Shown piece by piece: positions 1 through 6,743 of a DNA stretch of 9,821 nt; position 1 is the first letter of the stretch; each line of letters opens with the position of its first letter. The stretch spans positions 1 through 9,821 of the forward strand of contig JAEWEK010000215.1 in NCBI GenBank assembly GCA_023389425.1, written 5' to 3'. The DNA is from Pseudomonadota bacterium (lineage in GTDB: Bacteria; Pseudomonadota; Gammaproteobacteria; Burkholderiales; Burkholderiaceae_D). The notes under the pieces were generated by a model that had not been told where the DNA came from, searched no databases, and saw only the letters and a program-made list of their open reading frames with translations. Made by a program: the position numbers and the translations under genes.

Positions 1-635
1 CCGCTGCCGAGGCATCGCGTGCCTCCGGCGAAGCGGCCCGCGCCGCCGGCCGTGCCGCTGCCGACGCGGGCCGCGCCGCCGCCGCGCGGGCCCAAGCCGA
101 CCAGATGCGCAAGGACGGCAAGCTGGCGCCGGATCGCGAGGGCCGCGAGATCATCGTCAAGCGCGTCGAACGCGACAACGGCGATCTGCGGCACGTGCAG
201 GAAAACGTGCGCATCCTGGCCAAGGAAATGACGGAAGACCGCGTACGCGCCCTGTCCAACCTCGAGCCGCTGCTGATGAACGCCGCCGGCGATTCCAAGT
301 GGTCCAGCAAGGGCACGACCAAGGACCTCGGCACCCGCGACATGGCCGGCGTCAAGGCCCAGGGCAAGCTGCGCAGCTACGAGATCCCGGCCGGCGAGAT
401 CGGCAACAAGAGCCCGATCACGGTGTCGGACGAGAGCTGGTGGTCGCCCGAGCTGCAGATCACCGTCTACTCCAGGCACAGCGATCCGCGCACCGGCGAC
501 AACGTCTACCGCCTGGACAACCTGAAGCGCGAGGAGCCGGCCGCCGCCCTGTTCACGGTGCCGTCCGATTACACGGTCAAGGATCTGGCGGTGCCGCAGA
601 TCGCCCTCAAGCCGGCGCCGAAATCCAAAGACTAA
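1..635 (+). CDS. C-terminal part of an unrecognised protein with an Ala/Arg-rich helical segment (5' truncated)
   Basis: The reading frame is open from the first complete codon at position 3 and ends in TAA at 633-635, so the true start lies left of the window. The first ~34 visible residues are almost all Ala, Arg, Gly, Asp and Glu and look like a long charged helix or linker. After it comes a mixed alpha/beta region with a core reading SDESWWSPELQITVYSRHSD followed by PRTGDNVYRLDNLKREEP, then LFTVPSDYTV near the end. From memory, this 'SPEL.....SRHSDPRTG...YRL....REEP..LF.VP.DY' pattern recurs at the C-termini of uncharacterised proteobacterial and acidobacterial proteins; I cannot name a family or function. 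The ATG at 105 is internal to the open frame and is unlikely to be the real start, because the same composition continues smoothly upstream of it. A strong terminator follows 29 bases after the stop, so this is the last gene of its transcript. Confidence 0.8.
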   Translation, partial: AAEASRASGEAARAAGRAAADAGRAAAARAQADQMRKDGKLAPDREGREIIVKRVERDNGDLRHVQENVRILAKEMTEDRVRALSNLEPLLMNAAGDSKWSSKGTTKDLGTRDMAGVKAQGKLRSYEIPAGEIGNKSPITVSDESWWSPELQITVYSRHSDPRTGDNVYRLDNLKREEPAAALFTVPSDYTVKDLAVPQIALKPAPKSKD

Positions 636-664
636 GCGAGCGGGTTGGGTTCCCGCATTTTCAC

Positions 665-694
665 AGCCCGGCATGCGAATGCCGGGCTTTTTTT
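665..694 (+). terminator. Rho-independent terminator after the first gene
   Basis: AGCCCGGCAT (665-674) and ATGCCGGGCT (679-688) form a perfect 10-bp stem around a GCGA loop, which fits the stable GNRA tetraloop type. A run of seven T follows (688-694). The T run lies only on the plus-strand side, so it serves the gene ending at 635. The minus-strand gene ending at 705 reads into it without a T tract. Confidence 0.93.
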
Positions 695-704
695 CGGCCG
701 GCGC

Positions 705-1196
705 TCAGCGGCGCTTGCCGAGGAAGGTACGCTCGAACCAGTCGTCCAGCATCTGCTTTTCGAAACGCATCGGATCGCCGTCGGAATAGCGGTTGATGTG
801 CTGCATATAGGCCATGTCCGAAATATCGGCATCGCCGCTGGCCAGCACCGTACCGCCCTGCTGCAGCGAATAGCGCAGGCGCATATGCGGCCAGTCGGCT
901 TCGCCGCGCATCACGCGGATATCGCGGCCGTCGCGGAAATTGGGGATGATCCGGCCCGCCAGGTCAATGTCGAGCACGTCGATGGTGAGGGTCTGGTCCG
1001 CGGGCAGCCGCTGGCCCAGCCGGTTGAAATGCTCGGTCAGCTGCTTCATCACATCTTCGCGCTCCCAGGGCTGGAAGGGCATGTCCGCGAATTTGTCCGG
1101 CTGAACATAATGCACCGTCACCGTCGCCGCCAGGGCGCCAGTGGCACTCAACAGGCACAGGCCTGCGAAGGCCATCTGTCGAATCAGGGTTTTCAT
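705..1196 (-). CDS. DUF3016-type exported protein
   Basis: The product is a 163-residue protein of unknown function, probably periplasmic. I chose the ATG at 1196 rather than the longer frame from 1412. From 1196 the protein opens with a typical signal peptide: MKTLIRQ, a hydrophobic core FAGLCLLSATGA, then ALA before the mature ATVTVHY, with cleavage likely after residue 23. An AAAGGA ribosome site sits 8 bases upstream. The 72 extra residues of the longer frame look non-coding and cover a likely promoter region. Conserved-looking DUF3016 features are the early 'VHYVQPDKFAD', 'GEADWPHMRLRYSL' (98-111), 'SDMAYM' (126-131) and the C-terminal 'EKQMLDDWFERTF' (146-158). The family name is recalled from these motifs, and its biochemical role is unknown to me. 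The gene is alone on the minus strand, divergent from the response regulator and convergent with the first gene. Confidence 0.88.
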   Translation of the reverse strand: MKTLIRQMAFAGLCLLSATGALAATVTVHYVQPDKFADMPFQPWEREDVMKQLTEHFNRLGQRLPADQTLTIDVLDIDLAGRIIPNFRDGRDIRVMRGEADWPHMRLRYSLQQGGTVLASGDADISDMAYMQHINRYSDGDPMRFEKQMLDDWFERTFLGKRR

Positions 1197-1387
1197 GTTC
1201 TCGGTCCTTTCCTTGTTACTGTAGTTCGTTACTTCAATATACGCCGCTTTGCCGTGCCCCGCCTGCTTCCCTTTGTCACTACTTTGTATCGCAATGTTAA
1301 TTCCCGTACAGGCTGAAAAGGTTCTCCCGGCCAGCCCGCCGCTTCTTCCAACGTTGCCAAAAAAGCCATAAATGACGCAGTGCCGCA

Positions 1388-1402
1388 TTAACCACAAGTT
1401 AA
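1388..1402. promoter_or_regulatory. TTAAC-5-GTTAA dyad, possible operator
   Basis: TTAAC (1388-1392) and GTTAA (1398-1402) are perfect inverted half-sites separated by five bases, in an A+T-rich patch about 53 bases upstream of the -35 box of the response regulator. Size and placement suit a dimeric transcription factor, but a 5-bp dyad can also arise by chance and I recognise no known operator. Confidence 0.3.
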
Positions 1403-1454
1403 CTCGTGACATTGCCAGCCCTTACGCACTGCAAAAAAGCAACAATCTTTCCCG

Positions 1455-1483
1455 TTGTTAATAGTCGCTGCCCATACTACAAT
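1455..1483 (+). promoter_or_regulatory. Sigma70-type promoter of the response regulator gene
   Basis: TTGTTA (1455-1460, 4 of 6 to the -35 consensus) and TACAAT (1478-1483, 5 of 6 to the -10 consensus) are separated by exactly 17 bases. Transcription would begin near 1490, giving an untranslated leader of about 70 bases before the ATG at 1560. It is the best-formed promoter in the window. Confidence 0.65.
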
Positions 1484-1487
1484 CAGA

Positions 1488-1511
1488 TGACAGGCCGCCA
1501 GTCGCCTGTCA
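1488..1511. promoter_or_regulatory. Perfect 8-bp dyad over the predicted start of transcription
   Basis: TGACAGGC (1488-1495) and GCCTGTCA (1504-1511) are exact inverted copies around an 8-base spacer. They begin five bases after the -10 box, so the dyad covers the predicted +1 site. It could be an operator where a bound protein blocks RNA polymerase, or a hairpin at the 5' end of the mRNA. No T run follows, so it is not a terminator. Confidence 0.5.
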
Positions 1512-1559
1512 GCTGCGCATGTTCTCCACGTTTGCCAACACAGCTTATCGGAACGCGTT

Positions 1560-3065
1560 ATGCCCTTTTTGTCTTCTGCCTCGCCGAAGCTGGCGCCCTG
1601 GAAAGTCCTGCTGGTCGACGACGAGCCGGACATCCACGACATCACCAAGCTGACGCTGTCGCGCTTCCGGCTGGACGGGCGCGGCATCTCCTTCCTGCAC
1701 GCCTACAGCGGCGAAGAAGCCAAGCAGGTGCTGGCGCGCGAAAAGGACATCGCGCTGGTCTTCCTCGACGTCGTCATGGAACACGAGGACAGCGGCCTCG
1801 AAGTGGCGCGCTGGATGCGCCAGGACCTCGACAACCAGTTCACCCGCATCGTGCTGCGCACCGGCCAGCCGGGCCAGGCGCCGGAAGAAAAGGTCATCGT
1901 CGATTACGACATCAACGATTACAAGGAAAAGACCGAGCTCGATCGCACCAAGCTGTTCACCACCACCTTCGCCGCGCTGCGCGCCTACCGCGACATCATG
2001 AAGGTCGAGGAAGCACGCCGTGTCCAGCACAACTACCGCGAGGGCCTGGAGCGGGTGATCGAGGCCTCGGGCCACATCTTCAGGCAGCGCAACCTGAAGG
2101 ACTTCGCCAGCGGCCTGCTGCAGCAGGTCGTGGCGCTGCTGCGGCTCGAACAAAGCATGCTGCTGCGCGTGGCCGGCGCCAGCCTGATCACGGGCGAAAG
2201 CGAGTACGAGGTGCTGGCCAGGATCGGCGACATCGACGGCGACATCATCTGCCCGGAGCTGCTGGCCCACCTGGACGAAGCGCGCGCCAACCGCATCTCC
2301 AAAGTCTACGGCGACACCTACGTCGGCTACTTCCCCAACAACAGCGGCAAGGCGTCCTTGCTGGTGCTGCGCGGCGTCGAGGAGATTTCCGAGATCGACG
2401 CCCAGCTGCTCGAAGTGTTCTGCTCGGGCGTGGCGATCGCCTTCGACAACATCCTGCTCAACAAGGAGATCACCGATACCCAGGCCGAGATGATCCTGCG
2501 TCTTGGCGACGTGGTCGAATCGCGCTCGCACGAAGCGGGCAACCACGTGCGGCGCATGGCACAGGTGTGCCAGGTGCTGGGCGAAGCGGCCGGGATGCCG
2601 GAAGACGAGATCAGCGTGGTGATGCACGCCTCTCCGATGCATGACATCGGCAAGATCGCGACACCGGATGCAGTGCTGCTCAAGCCGGGCAAGCTGACGC
2701 CGGAAGAGTGGGAGCTGATGAAGCAGCACCCGGAGGTCGGGCGCTCGCTGCTGGAAGGATCGCAGCGGCCGATCCTGAAGGCGGCCGCGGTGATCGCGCA
2801 CCAGCACCACGAACGCTACGACGGCAAGGGTTATCCGCAAGGCCTGCGCGGCGAGCAGATCCACCCCTACGCGCGCATGGTGGCGGTGGCCGACGTGTTC
2901 GACGCCCTGTCGCACAAGCGCTGCTACAAGGACGCGTGGCCGATCGAGCAGGTGACGGAGTACATGCGCGAGCAGGCCGGGCACCAGCTGGATCCGGTGT
3001 ATGTGAAGCTGCTGATCGAGAACATCGACAAGGCGGTGGCGATCAACAAGAGCTGGCCGGACTGA
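1560..3065 (+). CDS. Response regulator, REC-DUF3369-HD-GYP, probable cyclic-di-GMP phosphodiesterase
   Basis: A 501-residue cytoplasmic signalling protein. Residues ~14-145 form a receiver domain: acidic pair D20-D21 in KVLLVDDEP, phospho-acceptor D70 in VFLDVV, T101 in LRTGQ and a conserved lysine, probably K124, in DYKEKT. Residues ~150-300 match the DUF3369 sensory-type region that usually joins REC to HD-GYP. Residues ~305-495 form an HD-GYP domain with H329, the HD pair H361-D362 in MHDIGK, H390, H416-H417, the signature DGKGYP (421-426) and D445 in VADVFDAL. All expected metal and catalytic positions are present, so I infer an active enzyme that hydrolyses cyclic-di-GMP when phosphorylated; the family is known for biofilm and motility control. 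The start is supported by GGAA six bases upstream, a weak ribosome site. The gene has its own promoter and terminator and no kinase directly adjacent. The GAF kinase at 4731-6128 is a candidate partner. Confidence 0.95.
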   Translation: MPFLSSASPKLAPWKVLLVDDEPDIHDITKLTLSRFRLDGRGISFLHAYSGEEAKQVLAREKDIALVFLDVVMEHEDSGLEVARWMRQDLDNQFTRIVLRTGQPGQAPEEKVIVDYDINDYKEKTELDRTKLFTTTFAALRAYRDIMKVEEARRVQHNYREGLERVIEASGHIFRQRNLKDFASGLLQQVVALLRLEQSMLLRVAGASLITGESEYEVLARIGDIDGDIICPELLAHLDEARANRISKVYGDTYVGYFPNNSGKASLLVLRGVEEISEIDAQLLEVFCSGVAIAFDNILLNKEITDTQAEMILRLGDVVESRSHEAGNHVRRMAQVCQVLGEAAGMPEDEISVVMHASPMHDIGKIATPDAVLLKPGKLTPEEWELMKQHPEVGRSLLEGSQRPILKAAAVIAHQHHERYDGKGYPQGLRGEQIHPYARMVAVADVFDALSHKRCYKDAWPIEQVTEYMREQAGHQLDPVYVKLLIENIDKAVAINKSWPD

Positions 3066-3086
3066 CCCGCCATCGCATCGACACCA

Positions 3087-3111
3087 GGGGAAGCCGCGGC
3101 TTCCCCTTTTT
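3087..3111 (+). terminator. Rho-independent terminator after the response regulator
   Basis: GGGGAAGC (3087-3094) pairs with GCTTCCCC (3099-3106) around a CGCG loop, followed by five T (3107-3111). It lies 21 bases after the stop codon and separates the response regulator from the methyltransferase gene. Confidence 0.93.
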
Positions 3112-3173
3112 CATGCCCACGGCCGGTCGAGTTCACGTAACATAGCGCAACTTATTCACGAACTGGATGCGCG

Positions 3174-4706
3174 ATGACCGACTGGACCGCTGGATACATG
3201 GCCGATATTCCCTACACCTACGGCTATTACCGTGAGCTCAATCCGCTGGCGATCCAGCTGGCCTTTCTCCACGCCGGGCTGGCCTTGCCGGCGCAGGGGA
3301 CCGCCTGCGAACTGGGTTTCGGCCAGGGTGTCAGCGTCAACCTGCATGCCGCCGCCTCGGTCACGCGATGGTACGGCACCGACTTCAATCCGGCGCAGGC
3401 AGGCTTCGCGCAGCAGCTCGCGGCCGCCGCCGGCACCGACGTGCGGCTGTTCGACCAGTCCTTCGACGAATTCTGCAAGCGCGCCGACTTGCCCAACTTC
3501 GACTTCATCGCCCTGCACGGCATCTGGAGCTGGATCTCGGACGAGAACCGCGCCATCATCGTCGACTTCATCCGGCGCAAGCTCAATGTCGGCGGCGTGG
3601 TGTACGTCAGCTACAACACCCAGCCCGGCTGGGCCACGATGATCCCGATGCGCGACCTCCTGTCCGAGTTCAGCGAAACGATGGCAGCGCCGGGCCAGGG
3701 CATCGTCACCCGTATCGACCACGCCCTCGACTTCGCCGACCGCCTGATGGCCACCGACCCGATCTACGCGCGCCAGGCGCCCCACGTGGCGCAGCGCCTT
3801 GCCTCGATGAGGGAACAGGACCGCAGCTACCTGGCGCACGAATACTTCAACCGCGACTGGGCCCCGATGTCGTTCTCGCAGATGGCCAAGTGGATGGCGC
3901 CGGCCAAGCTGGAATATGCCGCTTCGGGCCACTACCTGGACCCGATCGAATCGATCAACCTGTCGACGGCGCAGCAGCAGCTCCTGAACGAGATCCCGAA
4001 CTCGACCCTGCGCGAGACCACGCGCGACTTCATGATCAACCAGCCCTTCCGCCGCGACTACTGGGTCAAGGGCAAGCGTGCGCTGTCGGCCCTGGACCAG
4101 GCCGAGGCGTTGCGCCGCTACAGGGTGGTGCTGGTCACCGCGCGCGACAAGGTGACGCTGTCGGTCAAAGGACGCGCCAACGAAGCCGCGCTCGCCGAGC
4201 ACGTCTACGGACCGATCCTCGACCTGCTGGCCGACCACCAGCCGCGCAGCATCGGCCAGATCGAGGCGATGGTCCCGGGCCTGGGCTTCGGCGCGCTGGT
4301 GCAGGCTGTCATGGTATTGAGCGGAAAGCACGACCTGGCAGCGGCGCAGGAGGAGCAGGCGATCGCGCAGGCGCGGCCCTACTGCGACAAGATCAATGCG
4401 AGCCTGATGGACATGTCGCGCGGCGGCACCGTGTCGATCTGCCTGGCCAGCCCGGTGACAGGCGGCGGCGTCGTGGTCGGGCGTTTCGAACAGCTGTTCC
4501 TGCTGGCGCGCCGGCAGGGCATGCAGGCGCCGCGCGATTGGGCACGGTTCGTGTGGGAGCTGCTGGCGGCGCAGGGACACAGGCTCAGCAAGGAGGGCCG
4601 CACGATCGAGTCGGATGACGGCAATATCGCGGAACTGGCGGAGATGGCCGAACTGTTCGCCGCACAAGAACTGCCGGTCCTGAAGGCGCTCGGCGTGGCG
4701 GCCTGA
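3174..4706 (+). CDS. Class I SAM-dependent methyltransferase with a methyltransferase-regulatory-type region
   Basis: A 510-residue soluble protein. Residues ~40-150 form a Rossmann-type methyltransferase: glycine motif I ELGFGQG (46-52), acidic residue D70 at the end of the second strand in WYGTDFNP, and FIALHGIWSWIS (111-122) at the fourth strand. The part from ~215 to ~300 (DRSYLAHEYFNRDWAPMSF onward) resembles the regulatory domain found in this methyltransferase class (PF10119 type, from memory). The C-terminal ~200 residues are helical and may be a winged-helix or substrate-selecting part. The substrate cannot be read from sequence. Such proteins are ~500 residues, so this looks full length. 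The start is supported by the immediate MTDWTAGYMADIPYTYGYYRE opening, although the ribosome site (TGGA) is poor. A terminator lies upstream, so it needs its own promoter; I found no clean hexamers in 3112-3173. It converges on the kinase gene with 24 bases between stops and no visible T-tract terminator. Confidence 0.9.
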   Translation: MTDWTAGYMADIPYTYGYYRELNPLAIQLAFLHAGLALPAQGTACELGFGQGVSVNLHAAASVTRWYGTDFNPAQAGFAQQLAAAAGTDVRLFDQSFDEFCKRADLPNFDFIALHGIWSWISDENRAIIVDFIRRKLNVGGVVYVSYNTQPGWATMIPMRDLLSEFSETMAAPGQGIVTRIDHALDFADRLMATDPIYARQAPHVAQRLASMREQDRSYLAHEYFNRDWAPMSFSQMAKWMAPAKLEYAASGHYLDPIESINLSTAQQQLLNEIPNSTLRETTRDFMINQPFRRDYWVKGKRALSALDQAEALRRYRVVLVTARDKVTLSVKGRANEAALAEHVYGPILDLLADHQPRSIGQIEAMVPGLGFGALVQAVMVLSGKHDLAAAQEEQAIAQARPYCDKINASLMDMSRGGTVSICLASPVTGGGVVVGRFEQLFLLARRQGMQAPRDWARFVWELLAAQGHRLSKEGRTIESDDGNIAELAEMAELFAAQELPVLKALGVAA

Positions 4707-4730
4707 CGGCCTTCGAACCTTCGCGGCCGC

Positions 4731-6128
4731 TCAGGCCTCGGCCTTCTCCTCGCGCCGGCTGCGCGGAAAGCGCAGCTGGTAGCGCAGTCCCTTCCCCGGT
4801 TCGCTCTCGACGTGCACGGTCCCGCCCAGCGGCCCGGTCGCGAGGTTGTACAGGATGTGCGCCCCGAGGCCGCTGCCGCCGTTGCCGCGCTTGGTCGTGA
4901 AGAAGGGATCGAACAGCTTGGACAGCGTGTCCTCGTCCATCCCGGCGCCGTCGTCGGCGTAATCGAAATTCACCATGTCACCGTCCGGCACCGCGCGGAT
5001 CAGGATCGTGCCCTTCTGCTCGCGCTCGTAGCCGTGCACCAGCGAGTTCACCACCATATTGGTCACGATCTGCGACACCGCGCCCGGGAAGCTGTCCAGC
5101 GTCAGGTCGGGCGGGCATTGCAGGTCGACCTTCACCTGCCGCCCCTTCAGCTTGGGCTGCAGCGACAGCAGCACTTCGTTCAGGTAGGTGTTCAGGTTAA
5201 AGCTGCGCATGCCGTCCGAGGACTGGTCCACCGCCACCTGCTTGAAGCTGCGCACCAGCGCCGCCGCGCGCTGGGTGTTGGTGGTCATGATGCGCAGCGA
5301 CTGGTCGATCACCTCGAAGAAGCCGGCCAGGCTGTCCTCGGTCATGTCGCCCTCCGCCAGCTCGCGCCGCGCCAGCTTCAGTTCTTCGACCAGGTGGCTG
5401 GTCGCGGTCACGCAAATCCCCAGCGGCGTATTGATCTCGTGCGCGACGCCGGCCACCAGCCGGCCCAGCGAGGCCAGCTTCTCCTGGCGCACCAGCTCCG
5501 ACTGGGCTTCCTGCAACTGGTGCAGCGCCGAATTCAGGGCCGCGTTCTGCTGCTCCAGGCGCTCGGTGCGCTCGTGCACGGCGCGTTCCAGCCGGTCCAT
5601 GCTCTGCAGGCCCTGCAGCGCCACCGAGACGTGGTTGGCGATCGCCGCGAACAGGGCCTGGTCTTCCTCGCTGTAGGTGTGGTCCGGCGAATAGCTCTGG
5701 ATGACGATGGCACCTACCGCCTCGTGCTGCTGGTCGAGCAGCGGGCAGCCGATCCAGTGCTCGGCGGCCGAGCCGTCGCCCCAGCGTTTGCCCTCCTTGC
5801 CGAGGGTGTCGAACTGGTCGCGCGTAATCACCAGCATGCGGCGGTTCAGGATCACCCAGGCCGTCGGCCGGTCCTCGGGCGAGGCCAGCGGCATGCGCTC
5901 CTCCGGATCGGGCGAGGCATCGAGCTCGTCGACGAAATACACGAAGCGCACGGTGCGGTCCTCGCGGTCCCACAGCGCCACATAGAAGTTGGACGCATAC
6001 ATGATGCGCCCGAGCTCGCGGTGCACGAGGCGGATGAATTCCGTGATGTCGTTGCAGCTGGTGGTCATCTGCCCGATCTCGAGCAGCATCGACTGCACCG
6101 CTTCAAGGCGGCGAAGGCGGTTTTCCAT
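4731..6128 (-). CDS. Soluble GAF-domain sensor histidine kinase
   Basis: A 465-residue cytoplasmic kinase with no membrane segment. Residues ~25-172 are a GAF sensor domain (NFYVALWD near 47-54, WIGCPLLD 125-132, then GAIVIQSYS). Residues ~176-218 are a Gln/Glu/Leu-rich coiled coil. The dimerisation domain has the H box SLGRLVAGVAHEINTPLG, with phospho-acceptor H230. The ATPase domain has an N box around N357/N361 in NMVVNSLVHGY, G1 DDGAGM (392-397), F box LFDPFFTTK (405-413) and G2 GGSGLGAHI (417-425), so all catalytic boxes are intact. There is no receiver domain, so its phosphoryl group must go to a separate protein; the HD-GYP response regulator 1.7 kb away is a possible target. The GAF ligand is unknown. 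The start is firm: AAGGG lies five bases upstream of the ATG. Confidence 0.95.
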   Translation of the reverse strand: MENRLRRLEAVQSMLLEIGQMTTSCNDITEFIRLVHRELGRIMYASNFYVALWDREDRTVRFVYFVDELDASPDPEERMPLASPEDRPTAWVILNRRMLVITRDQFDTLGKEGKRWGDGSAAEHWIGCPLLDQQHEAVGAIVIQSYSPDHTYSEEDQALFAAIANHVSVALQGLQSMDRLERAVHERTERLEQQNAALNSALHQLQEAQSELVRQEKLASLGRLVAGVAHEINTPLGICVTATSHLVEELKLARRELAEGDMTEDSLAGFFEVIDQSLRIMTTNTQRAAALVRSFKQVAVDQSSDGMRSFNLNTYLNEVLLSLQPKLKGRQVKVDLQCPPDLTLDSFPGAVSQIVTNMVVNSLVHGYEREQKGTILIRAVPDGDMVNFDYADDGAGMDEDTLSKLFDPFFTTKRGNGGSGLGAHILYNLATGPLGGTVHVESEPGKGLRYQLRFPRSRREEKAEA

Positions 6129-6161
6129 TATTTCCCTTGAATTAAAAGGTGCGCCAGGGAA

Positions 6162-6170
6162 ATATTATCA
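6162..6170 (-). promoter_or_regulatory. Possible extended -10 promoter of the kinase gene
   Basis: On the minus strand the sequence reads TGATAATAT, that is TGn followed by a TAATAT -10 box, about 34 bases upstream of the kinase ATG at 6128. No -35 box is recognisable at the right distance, which extended -10 promoters can tolerate. The box sits inside an inverted repeat, GCGCCA (6151-6156) and TGGCGC (6174-6179), which might be an operator. Confidence 0.35.
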
Positions 6171-6357
6171 GCTTGGCGCGCGCTTGCGTGCGCCAGCTTC
6201 GCAAAACCGCGGCGGCAAGCGACAGCTGCATGCGTTCGTCGTCCCGGCACGCCATCAGGCCCGTGAAAAACGCATCCTGTCGCATCGCGCTGGCCGGCCG
6301 GGGGGCCGGGGCATACAGTGGCACCGTCGCACAACAACTTACACCGAGAGGAAAACC
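6171..6357. other. Rest of the divergent gap between the kinase and the small membrane protein
   Basis: I see no gene here. Two weak features stand out. One is a third GCGCCA copy at 6190-6195. The other is a G-rich tract at about 6292-6311, where GG, GG, six G and four G alternate with CC pairs. A marginal promoter for the small membrane protein may be TACAGT (6314-6319) with TGGCCG (6291-6296) 17 bases upstream, but the matches are poor. The ribosome site AGAGG at 6347-6351 belongs to the gene at 6358. Confidence 0.4.
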
Positions 6358-6735
6358 ATGAAGAAGACCGCCCCCTGGATCATCCTGCTGCTGGCCGTGC
6401 TGCTGGTGTCCGCCATGTTCATGTACTGGAGCGGGACCGTCGTCAACATCGACGGCGACCGCATCGACGGTCCGGCCGGCGCCCTGCTGGGCGTCGTGTT
6501 CGCGGGCGGCGGCATGCTGATCGCCGGGTTCGTGATGCTGGTGGTGGGCGCGGTGCTGGCGGTGGTGTTCGCGGGCGTCGGCGTGCTGCTGCTCGGATTG
6601 CTGGCGGTGGGCGCCTTCGCCGTGGCCGCCGCGATTTCGCCCCTGCTGCTGCTGCTGCTGCTGCCGCTGGCGATCATCTGGTTCTTCGTCAGCCGCTCGC
6701 GCAAGCAGCGCGCCCTGCGCCAACAGGCGGTCTGA
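6358..6735 (+). CDS. Small, very hydrophobic membrane protein of unknown function
   Basis: A 125-residue predicted inner-membrane protein. The ATG at 6358 is chosen because AGAGG lies six bases upstream and the protein then opens MKKTAPW followed directly by a membrane helix. The same frame is open further left but reads as non-coding there. Residues ~7-24 are the first helix. A short polar loop carries VVNIDGDRIDGPAGALLG (28-45). About 65 largely hydrophobic residues follow (45-110), enough for two or three helices, including seven consecutive leucines (96-102). The tail SRSRKQRALRQQAV is basic and probably cytoplasmic. The V.IDG..I.GP.GAL loop rings a bell as a recurring motif in small proteobacterial membrane proteins, but I cannot name the family. 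Its stop codon directly abuts the repeat array. Confidence 0.82.
   Translation: MKKTAPWIILLLAVLLVSAMFMYWSGTVVNIDGDRIDGPAGALLGVVFAGGGMLIAGFVMLVVGAVLAVVFAGVGVLLLGLLAVGAFAVAAAISPLLLLLLLPLAIIWFFVSRSRKQRALRQQAV
6643..6663 (+). repeat. (CTG)7 trinucleotide run encoding seven leucines
   Basis: Seven perfect CTG codons in a row encode leucines 96-102 in the last membrane helix of the small membrane protein. Slippage here would add or remove leucines without breaking the frame. Confidence 0.85.
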
Positions 6736-6743
6736 AAGTAGAA

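Larger units (their letters stand above)
1197..1559. promoter_or_regulatory. Divergent intergenic region between the DUF3016 gene and the response regulator
   Basis: These 363 bases are clearly richer in A+T than the flanking genes, especially 1360-1485, and carry no convincing gene. On the plus side there is a good promoter at 1455-1483. On the minus side the best guess for the DUF3016 gene is a TATATT -10 box (plus-strand AATATA, 1236-1241) about 40 bases upstream of its ATG, but I see no matching -35 box, so this is weak. Two perfect dyads, at 1388-1402 and 1488-1511, are listed separately. Confidence 0.6.

Noticed and set aside
1197..1412. 72-residue N-terminal extension of the DUF3016 protein
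   Set aside because: The signal peptide and an AAAGGA ribosome site place the start at 1196; the extension is atypical in composition and lies in the intergenic region.
1545..2984. Long minus-strand open frame opposite the response regulator
   Set aside because: His/Leu/Val-rich antisense shadow without motifs; the plus strand encodes intact REC and HD-GYP domains.
3156..4667. Long minus-strand open frame of about 500 codons opposite the methyltransferase
   Set aside because: It is a shadow of GC-rich coding sequence: the composition is rich in His, Arg and Val with no domain, while the plus strand has clear methyltransferase motifs.
4707..4730. Bidirectional terminator between the convergent methyltransferase and kinase genes
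   Set aside because: Only a 5-bp CGGCC/GGCCG pairing is present and there is no T run on either strand.
4812..6140. Long plus-strand open frame opposite the histidine kinase
   Set aside because: Same kind of antisense shadow; all kinase boxes are intact on the minus strand.
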